A DNA stretch of 5,147 nucleotides from CAZOLI01 sp964580675 (GTDB lineage Bacteria; Planctomycetota; MHYJ01; CAYXQY01), in NCBI GenBank assembly GCA_964580675.1, contig CAZOLI010000110.1:1-5147 (forward strand). Reading direction: 5' to 3'. Shown piece by piece: positions 1 to 5,147 of this stretch (the first letter of the stretch is position 1; every line of letters starts with the position of its first letter). The translations under genes were made by a program, and so were the position numbers. Below the pieces are notes generated by a model. The model saw only the letters and a program-made list of their open reading frames with translations. It was not told the origin of the DNA and searched no databases.

Positions 1-42
1 TTCGACTTTGCGGCTTCAAAGCTCCGAAGGTTGCGCTCGGAC

Positions 43-61
43 CATTGCCTGTTCAGCAATG
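43..61. repeat. Small perfect hairpin, 6-bp stem
   Basis: CATTGC at 43-48 pairs perfectly with GCAATG at 56-61 around a 7-nt loop. A second weak hairpin lies just upstream, CTTTG at 6-10 with CAAAG at 17-21. No T-tract follows either, so they do not look like standard intrinsic terminators. They might be read-through structure at the end of an upstream transcript, but stems this short also occur by chance. Confidence 0.3.
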
Positions 62-70
62 CTAACCTCA

Positions 71-112
71 ATTAGATGATTTCCTGTACGACCGATATCG
101 TGGTGATCTAAT
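71..112. repeat. Spaced inverted repeat with central palindrome
   Basis: ATTAGAT at 71-77 is the exact reverse complement of ATCTAAT at 106-112. The 28 bases between them include the 8-bp palindrome CGATATCG at 93-100. The nested dyad symmetry resembles a DNA-binding protein site, but no regulator or target gene is visible nearby and the arms are short. Confidence 0.3.
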
Positions 113-301
113 GAAGTGGTTTCGATGCCCGGCCCAACTCCACGTCCTCCTTCCACCAGTTAACGGCCGACGTTCTCACCACCAAACGGAGCATGGTCTC
201 CTCTTGCATGCAATTCCAATTTCCACAGTTTGGACCTCAAGGGAGGATTCCCCGGGTTCACTTCAGAGGCAGATTCGAGAGGTTATCTAAGGGTTTACAC
301 T

Positions 302-330
302 GTCTCAGGATCTCCAGCAATCCTGCAGAC
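302..330. repeat. Stable bulged hairpin, about 10 bp
   Basis: GTCT and CAGGAT at 302-311 pair with ATCCTG and AGAC at 320-330. A single bulged C lies at 326 and the loop is 8 nt (312-319). This is the strongest hairpin in the upstream region. It lies about 95 bp before the tRNA and is followed by GAAGACCG rather than T's, so a classical terminator is unlikely. It may be an RNA structural element or a remnant of a mobile repeat. I cannot assign a function. Confidence 0.35.
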
Positions 331-359
331 GAAGACCGAAATTCGATGGGGCCCTCCGT

Positions 360-388
360 AAGACACCGAAGGACGTTCCTGTTATACT
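360..388 (+). promoter_or_regulatory. Candidate sigma70-type promoter for tRNA-Leu
   Basis: TATACT at 383-388 differs from the TATAAT -10 consensus at one position. Seventeen bases upstream, AAGACA at 360-365 matches TTGACA at four of six positions. Initiation would fall near 395, about 30 bases before the mature tRNA 5' end, which leaves a short leader for RNase P to remove. The call rests only on motif and spacing. If the organism uses a divergent primary sigma factor, as Bacteroidota do, the match means less. Confidence 0.35.
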
Positions 389-424
389 GATAAACGGTCG
401 CTGTCGGCCGCCACAGGACCTCTC

Positions 425-511
425 GGGGGAGTGACGGAATTGGTAGACGTAGGGGACTTAAAATCCCCTGGGGTATTACACCCCGTGCGGGTTCGAGTCC
501 CGCCTCCCCCA
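425..511 (+). tRNA. tRNA-Leu (anticodon UAA)
   Basis: All elements of a class II tRNA are visible. The acceptor stem is GGGGGAG (425-431) with CTCCCCC (504-510), and the discriminator is A511. The D-stem ACG/CGT (434-436 with 448-450) encloses a GGTAGA-containing loop. The anticodon stem is GGGGA/TCCCC (452-456 with 464-468) and the loop CTTAAAA holds anticodon TAA at 459-461. The long variable arm of leucine tRNAs has GGGGT/ACCCC (470-474 with 480-484). The T-stem is GCGGG/CCCGC (487-491 with 499-503) around TTCGAGT. The CCA end is not encoded and would be added by a nucleotidyltransferase. The tRNA should read UUA and UUG codons. Minus-strand open frames crossing it are artefacts. Confidence 0.97.
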
Positions 512-590
512 TTGTTCTTACGTCTCCGGGGTATGTGTTTCCCCACAATCTCCACTGTGTTATCCCGCCGGGGTCCCGCTATATGTTCCG
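512..590. other. Short tRNA-to-cyclase intergenic spacer
   Basis: This 79-bp spacer separates the tRNA from the cyclase start codon. I see no convincing Shine-Dalgarno sequence within 15 bases of the ATG at 591; the bases just upstream are CTATATGTTCCG. The GGGG/CCCC pair at 528-531 and 541-544 forms only a 4-bp stem without a T-tract. The cyclase may be co-transcribed with the tRNA or have its own unrecognised promoter. Confidence 0.4.
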
Positions 591-2536
591 ATGAGTTCAT
601 CCACCACATGCAACCAGTGCGGACGGGAATGGCCGGAGGAGCTTGAGCTGAAATACTGCGGGGAATGTGGATCGGCTCTATCCCCCGACCGGCCCGATTC
701 GATTGCCAGAGAACGCCGCACGTTAACGGTATTGTTCGCGGACCTTGCCGGGTTCACCTCGTACTCGGAGAACCGCGATCCGGAGGAGGTGGAGGAAACC
801 ATCAATGCGGTTCTGCAGCGGCTGGGGGACGTCGTGGAGGCACACGGCGGACACGTGGACAAATACATCGGCGACGCGGTCATGGCGCTCTTCGGGGCCC
901 CGCAGGCCCACGAGGACGATCCCCTGCGTGCGGTTCGGGCCGGTCTTCAAATGGTGGAGGAAGTTCAGGCCGGGGAAAAACGGGGCGAAGGAGACGCCCC
1001 GAACTTCTCCCTGCGCGTCGGAGTTGATCGGGGCGAAGTGGTCTGGAGCCAGATGGCGGGGGAGGACGTGACCACCATGGGCGATGCGGTGAACGTGGCA
1101 GAGCAACTGGAGGAGGCGGCCGAACCCAACACGGTGCTTGTGTCCCGTTCCGTGCAAAAACTCACCCATGATCAAATCCGGTACCGTCAGCTGAGTGCGA
1201 TCCGGGTGGAGGGCCGGAACACCGCGGTCCAGCCCTACGTGGCCGAGGAGGAGAAGGAACATCAGGAACCGCATGATCGGACCGCCGGTGCCACCGCCGA
1301 CATGATGGGGCGGGACGCTGAACTGCGACGGATCGTCGACCGGTTTGAGACCGATGGCCCCTCCTTTCTGGCCGTCTCCGGACCGGCCGGAATCGGCAAG
1401 TCCCGTCTCCTTCGTGCGTTCGAGCAGCACCTCGTGGATCAGGATCGGTTGATTAACTTTGCCAAAGGAGCCGCCGGTGCTCACTCCGACCTGCTCCGCG
1501 AGCCGTTCGGTGACCTGCTTCTGTTCCGAACGGACGTGGGCCGATCGGATCCCGGGGCGGGAAAAAAGGTGAGGGACGTCATTCTGGGCGACCTGGAAAA
1601 CAGTGAGTTACCCGAGGTCGAACGGGAAAACATCGCCCATCTGATGGCCCTGTCCGTGGGACTGGAAGTGCCGGATGACCGGGTCCGGCACATGTCGCCG
1701 GATCAGCGGCGAGTGGAAACCCACCGGGCCTGGTGCCGGTGGGTCATAGAATGGGCCCAAAACCATCCCCTCGTGTTGCTTTTGGAGGATCTGCAGTGGG
1801 CCGGGGCCCCGACGATGGCGTTGCTCGAACACATGGTGTCCTCATTTCAACCCGAAAACGAAGATGCCCCGAACCTGACGATGGTGGCCAGTTTGCGCCC
1901 CGAGGGGAAGGTGCCCGAGGGATTTGAGCAAATGGAACTGACCGAACTCTCGCGGGAGGCCTGTCGCGGGATTGCCGAAGAGATCCTGGGCGGACCAATT
2001 ACCGAGTCCCTGGCCGGGTTCCTGAAGGAAGAGACCGCGGGAAACCCCTACTTCGTCGAGGAGCTGGTCCGGTATCTGCTGGAGGAAGGTCAATTCCGTG
2101 AAACGGATGAAGGATTTGAACTGTTGGGTGAGAAAGAGGGGGAAACGGAGGTACCGGATACCCTGAACGGACTGCTGGTGGGACGGATCGATCGGCTGCC
2201 GGAGGAGGAGAAGGACACCATGAAGGCCGCTTCCGTGGCGGGCCGCCGGTTCTGGCTGCACCTGCTGGAGGAAACCATCGACCGGGAGGCCCGGCAGGAG
2301 GTCAGGGCTCTTTCGGGCCGGGATATGGTGTTCCGGCGGGACGAGTCCGAAATTCCGGGGGACCTGGAGTACCTCTTCAAACATGCCCTGCTCCGGGACT
2401 CGGCCTACGGACTGCTGACCAAAAAGGCCCGGACCCGGCTTCACAGAGCGTATTCGGAGAACCTGGAGGAAATCGCCCGGGGCGAAAAACCACCACAGGA
2501 ACGGAGCAGGAGCCCCGACCGTGAGGGAGCGGGCCA
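591..2536 (+). CDS. Zinc-ribbon / class III cyclase / STAND ATPase protein, 3' end lost in gap
   Basis: This is the N-terminal 648 codons of a multidomain signalling protein. Residues 7-26 form a zinc ribbon, CxxC-x12-CxxC. Residues about 43-215 are a class III nucleotide cyclase domain with metal-binding Asp51 (LFADLAGFT) and Asp95 (KYIGDAVMALFG) and transition-state Asn168. The usual arginine four residues later is Gln172, so catalysis may be weak or absent. Residues about 240-500 are a STAND/AAA_16 ATPase with Walker A GPAGIGKS (264-271), Walker B LLLEDLQW (396-403) and the GNPYFVEEL motif near 484. A winged-helix-like region up to about residue 637 follows. Relatives continue into C-terminal TPRs, which here reappear from about 3412. 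The start is ATG 591: no better in-frame start lies upstream, and the Cys pair follows at once. The last residues before the gap are translated REP sequence. The frame appears to end at a TGA at 2655-2657, but this is meaningless because it crosses 100 Ns. Confidence 0.93.
2511..2535 (-). repeat. Left REP element (inverted relative to right array)
   Basis: This 25-bp core is the exact reverse complement of the REP core at 3367-3391. It is an imperfect palindrome: a 5-bp outer stem, a 3x3 internal mismatch, 2 more pairs and a 5-nt loop. It sits where the cyclase gene stops resembling its family, so it marks the left boundary of the RAYT insertion. In the cyclase frame it reads SPDREGAG, a peptide I know as a recurrent translation product of REPs in GC-rich bacteria. 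Confidence 0.85.
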
Positions 2537-2636
2537 NNNNNNNNNNNNNNNNNNNNNNNNNNNNNNNNNNNNNNNNNNNNNNNNNNNNNNNNNNNNNNNN
2601 NNNNNNNNNNNNNNNNNNNNNNNNNNNNNNNNNNNN
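2537..2636. other. Assembly gap, 100 N, true length unknown
   Basis: Exactly 100 N separate the left REP from the transposase. A round 100 usually denotes a scaffold gap of unknown size. The visible transposase begins at GTHLRGDETGSVD. From the family I expect only some 10-25 residues before this point, so the missing DNA may be as little as roughly 50-150 bases: the REP spacer plus the transposase start. The reading-frame relation between 2536 and 2637 cannot be determined. Confidence 0.95.
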
Positions 2637-2637
2637 T

Positions 2638-5147
2638 GGAACACATCTCCGGGGTGATGAAACCGGTTCCGTCGATCATGATCAGAATTTATATGGAACC
2701 CCTTTCATTCCGGAATCCGTCGAACTGGAACAAAAAGATCGCAGCAATTTGGAACAGCCACCTTACCACCTCGATCAGGACCGAAGACGAGTGGTTCTTG
2801 ATCAAATCAAAGAGATTTTTGACCATCGGAATTGGGTTTTACACGCCGTACATGTCCGGTCGAATCATGTTCATCTGGTTGTAACGGCGGAGACATCTCC
2901 TGATCGTGTTATGAATGACGTAAAATCGTGGCTGAGCCGGAGGTTAAATGAAGAGGGATTCGAAAACGACGATCGTAAACGGTGGACGCGTCATGGAAGT
3001 ACAAAATATGTGTGGACCCCGATGAGTGTGTGGGCCGTTGTTCGATATACGATGCACAATCAGGGGGAACCGATGCAGAGGTGGATCCATCCCGAACTCG
3101 AAGAAATTTCACTCAAGGAACGACAGAAGGAAACAGAATCAAAGATAAAGGAATATCTTGAGGGACTAAGTGATCTGGGAATGGGGCCGGCACAGATCCG
3201 GGAAAGCCCGCTCCCTTACGGTCGGGGCTCTGGCTCTGGGTCCACGGAGGCAGAGGAAGGCCCGCTCCCTGACGGTCGGGGCTCTGGCTCTGGGTCCACG
3301 GAGGCGGAGGAAAGCCCGCTCCCTCACGGTCGGGGCTCCGGCTCTGGGTCGACGGAGGTGGAGGAAGGCCCGCTCCCTCACGGTCGGGGCTCTGGCTCTG
3401 GTTCTTCGGTAAACAGAAATATATTGTCGCTGGCGGCGCGGCACGCGAAGGAAGCCGGGGACGATAAGCGGGCCGGGGAACTGTGGCTTGAGGCCGCCCG
3501 GGAGGCGTTGGCGGTGGGTCAGTTTGAAGAGGCACTGTCCCACGCTCATCCGGCTCGGGAGACGCCCAGGGAAAAGGAGGCCCGACTTCTTCTCGCAAGA
3601 GGCTTCAGGAGTCTCGCACGGTACGATCAATCGCTTGCGGAAGTAGATAAAATCCTGTCTTCCGATCCGAACACGGTTCTTGAAGCCCGTGCTCGATTGA
3701 TCGCGGCGGATGTCCACGAATCCCGGAGTGCGCATGAAGAAGGGCTGGATGCCATTGGAAACCTGGACAAAAACGCTCCGGAACATTCCCTCCGTCTTCG
3801 TGCGTTGAACACGAAAGGACAAATTTTCTATCGACGGGGACAATACGATGAGGCCCGTCATTGTTTTGATCAGGTTTTGCGTCTTGTGACTTCGAAGAAC
3901 CAAAGACGGAAAATTTCTGCCCTGGTAGGTCTCGGAAACGTTCATGAGTCACTGGGAGAATATGAGCAGGCCCTGGAACGGTATGACCGGGCCCTCCAAT
4001 TGAGCCAAAAAATCGGGAATCGCCTCAGTGAAGCCAGGACCCTGAGCAGCATGGGAAACATCTTCAATTATCTCGGCAAATACGAGCGCGCGAAAGCCGT
4101 TTTTCAACAATCGCTCGAAATTAAGCGTGAAATCGGGGATCGACACGGAGAGGCCGTCGTCCTGAACAACCTCGGCAACTTGCTCAGGAGGAAGGGGGAA
4201 CACAAACGTGCTATTGCAAAACACCGTCAGTCACTGGAGATCAAGCGAAAAATTGGGGATCCCCGGGGGGAGGCCGCCAGTCTGGGGAATATTGGCCTCA
4301 TACACAGAAATCTCGGGGAGTATGAAAAGGCGTTACGAAATTTTCGACAGTCACTGGAAATAAGGCGTGAGATTGGGGATCGCGCCGGGGAAGTAAATAG
4401 TTTGAACAATATCGCCGTTGTGCATATGGCTCTCAGGAACTTATCGAGGTCCCTGGAATGGATCCGGCAATCGCTTGAATTGAGTCGTAAACTCGGCCAC
4501 CGGCGCGCTGAAGCTGTCGTACTGGAGAATCTTGGACAGGTAAAAAGAGATCTCGGAGAGTACGAAATCGCGAAGGAAAAACTCCACGAATCGCTGGAAA
4601 TAAAACGGGAGATCGATGAACAAGTTGCCCGGGCCAGGGGCCTCGTTAATCTGGCTATTCTGTACAGACACATTGGTGGGTTCGAGCAAGCCAGAAAGAA
4701 AATCGAGACCGCCGAAACCATAAGTCGCGAAATAGATGACAAGAGTATGTTATGGCTTATCAAAGCCGAGCGGGATCGAACCAAACTTGACGGGGTTCTA
4801 ACCGGCCAGACATCATTTTCTCTCGACAGGTTCGGACTTTCTCTTTCCCTCCCGAAGGAGATGGATCGACCTCAAGAAATTGCAAAAGGCCACATATTAT
4901 TCGCCCGAGTTTTTTGTGTTGACGAACGGTTTGGAAGTGCCACTGAGCGACTAAATAAAGTGGAGGAACTGCTGGGAACCATCGAAAATGACCCCAAAGT
5001 TCTCCGGAGGTATCTGCGGGCACAGGCCGAAATCGAACGGGCCCGGGGAAACGAGAAAGGGGCGAAAAAGACGGCCGAACAACTTCTTGAGATAGCCCGG
5101 GAAAGTGGAGAACGCCCCTGGATCGCCCGCGGTCATTACCTGTCCGG
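2638..5147 (+). CDS. RAYT transposase - REP linker - TPR fused reading frame, open at both ends
   Basis: One frame is open for 836 codons from the gap to the window edge, with no stop. Codons 1-188 are a RAYT (Y1_Tnp, HUH superfamily) lacking its first residues. The HUH motif NHVHLVV has histidines at codons 77 and 79 (2866 and 2872). The family signature HGSTKYVW is followed by the probable nucleophile Tyr137 (3046) in RYTMHNQG. Codons 189-255 are four translated REPs, about PLPHGRGSGSGSTEAEE each. From codon 259 the TPR part of a cyclase-STAND protein resumes (ILSLAARHAKEAGDDKRAG), with two degenerate helical pairs and then eight regular TPRs to about 4740. A less regular helical region continues off the edge. 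The transposase has no stop of its own, so any transcript through it would translate into the TPRs. The best internal start for a TPR-only product is ATG 3181, without a clear ribosome site. Confidence 0.88.
3202..3402 (+). repeat. Array of four REP units, exact 54-bp period
   Basis: Units begin at 3202, 3256, 3310 and 3364; the last is incomplete. The REP cores are 3205-3229, 3259-3283, 3313-3337 and 3367-3391. CCCGCTCCCT recurs at 3207, 3261, 3315 and 3369, always 54 bases apart, which is 18 codons. The cores are nearly identical. They differ at the first base (A, G, A, G) and at one loop base (T, G, C, C). Between cores lies a conserved spacer containing GGAGG and GAGGAA, possibly equivalent to the short tetranucleotide guide that RAYTs recognise beside the hairpin. 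In the fused frame the array is a Gly/Ser/Glu-rich linker. Confidence 0.93.
3412..3795 (+). other. Proximal degenerate TPR segment of the host gene
   Basis: This part of the fused frame starts at NRNILSLAARHAKEAGD and reads as helix pairs resembling TPRs, for example LWLEAAREALAVGQFEEAL and ARGFRSLARYDQSLAEVDKIL. In cyclase-STAND proteins this is the stretch directly after the ATPase, which supports its having once been joined to the 591-2536 gene. Hand counts give 63-68% GC for 3421-3600, as in the cyclase half. The value drops to 50% for 3601-3660 and then ranges between about 42 and 58%. Confidence 0.7.
3796..4740 (+). repeat. Eight tandem 40-residue TPRs (about 120-bp DNA period)
   Basis: Within the fused frame, equivalent GN/IG-type positions fall at 3934, 4054, 4174, 4294, 4414, 4534 and 4654, each exactly 120 bases apart. 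One 39-residue copy precedes them. The consensus is roughly LxNLGNxxxxLGEYEKA followed by xxxxQSLEIKREIGDRxGE, the 40-residue TPR_12 form seen in kinesin-light-chain-like and LGN-like proteins. Such arrays form a superhelical protein-binding surface, so in the intact protein this would be the sensor or partner-binding end. Several helices are close copies at DNA level too, for example TCACTGGA at 4231 and 4351, which makes the region prone to copy-number change and misassembly. Confidence 0.88.

Larger units (their letters stand above)
1..424. other. Non-coding region with short hairpins upstream of tRNA-Leu
   Basis: I find no supportable gene here. The only plus-strand frame open from the left edge in phase 1 ends at a TAG at 73-75 after 24 codons. 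It could be the tail of an upstream gene, but I do not recognise it. The region is near 47% GC in the line I counted, lower than the cyclase gene. It contains inverted repeats at 6-21, 43-61, 71-112 and 302-330, none followed by a T-tract. The only regulatory candidate is a promoter-like pair at 360-388 serving the tRNA. Confidence 0.5.
2511..3402 (+). mobile_element. RAYT/REP element inserted in the cyclase-TPR gene
   Basis: An IS200-like single-copy transposase gene is bracketed by REP palindromes, one on the left in minus orientation and four on the right in plus orientation. This is the classic REPtron arrangement of a RAYT with inverted flanking REPs. I see no target duplication, as expected for HUH tyrosine enzymes working on single-stranded DNA. 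The host coding sequence leaves off at IARGEKPPQER and resumes near VNRNILSLAARHAKEAGD. That matches the family's transition from ATPase to TPR with little or nothing lost. The boundaries are those of the REP similarity; the exact junctions could be a few bases further out. Confidence 0.82.

Noticed and set aside
1..75. Possible C-terminal tail of an upstream gene ending at TAG 73-75
   Set aside because: Only 24 codons are visible and I recognise no family; all three plus-strand frames remain open for about 20 codons here, so it is not distinguishable from chance.
193..390. 65-codon plus-strand open frame upstream of the tRNA
   Set aside because: No recognisable domain, no ribosome site, odd composition, and it overlaps the hairpin at 302-330 and the tRNA promoter candidate.
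425..511. tRNA-Leu as an attachment site for an integrated island
   Set aside because: No integrase gene is in the window and I see no second copy of the tRNA 3' end.
528..544. Terminator after the tRNA (GGGG/CCCC pair)
   Set aside because: The stem has only four pairs and no T-tract follows.
258..609. Minus-strand open frames covering the tRNA
   Set aside because: They read antisense through a well-formed tRNA-Leu gene, giving peptides such as GEAGLEPARGVIPQG that are familiar tRNA translation artefacts.
591..2657. Cyclase gene as a complete 688-residue protein
   Set aside because: The last 40 codons are gap Ns plus an out-of-phase hexapeptide; the true end of this gene is not visible.
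2654..2884. 76-codon plus-strand open frame starting ATG 2654
   Set aside because: It overlaps the transposase in another phase; the HUH motif and family signatures are in the frame starting at 2638.
3202..3402. CRISPR-like array
   Set aside because: There are no unique spacers: the whole 54-bp unit is repeated, its core is a palindrome, and a RAYT gene is adjacent, which identifies REPs.
3113..3945. Two long minus-strand open frames over the repeat array and TPR start
   Set aside because: They exist because the REP lacks stops in most frames; the peptides SPDREGAG and TVRERA are translated REP, and the opposite strand has clear TPR coding.

Overview
The window looks like bacterial chromosomal DNA. 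It is GC-rich in the main gene (about 65% GC in the lines I counted by hand), has a tRNA-Leu gene without an encoded CCA end, and carries a REP/RAYT element. The cyclase-STAND-TPR architecture, this RAYT subfamily and this REP core suggest a GC-rich, large-genome lineage such as Planctomycetota or Rhodothermota. I cannot fix the taxon, and the highly acidic cyclase half would also suit a salt-adapted organism. The 100-N run at 2537-2636 marks a scaffold join in a draft or metagenomic assembly.

Layout: positions 1-424 hold no gene I can support, only several short hairpins and a plausible tRNA promoter. A complete tRNA-Leu(UAA) lies at 425-511. A large signalling gene starts at 591: zinc ribbon, class III nucleotide cyclase, then a STAND-type ATPase. 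It runs open into the gap at 2536. After the gap a second reading frame is open from 2638 to the window end (836 codons, no stop). It encodes most of a REP-associated tyrosine transposase (RAYT), then four REP repeats of exactly 54 bp translated as a Gly/Ser linker, then a long TPR array of the kind that normally forms the C-terminus of cyclase-STAND-TPR proteins.

Reading: the simplest interpretation is one cyclase-STAND-TPR gene split at the ATPase/TPR boundary by a RAYT element. One inverted REP lies on the left and four REPs on the right. The left REP core is the exact reverse complement of the last right REP core. On the right side the transposase, the REPs and the host TPR domain share one uninterrupted frame, so the mobile element is translationally fused to its host gene. 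Whether the left side is also in frame depends on the unknown gap length.

Other points of interest are loss of the transition-state arginine in the cyclase domain and an abrupt GC drop inside the TPR half near position 3600.
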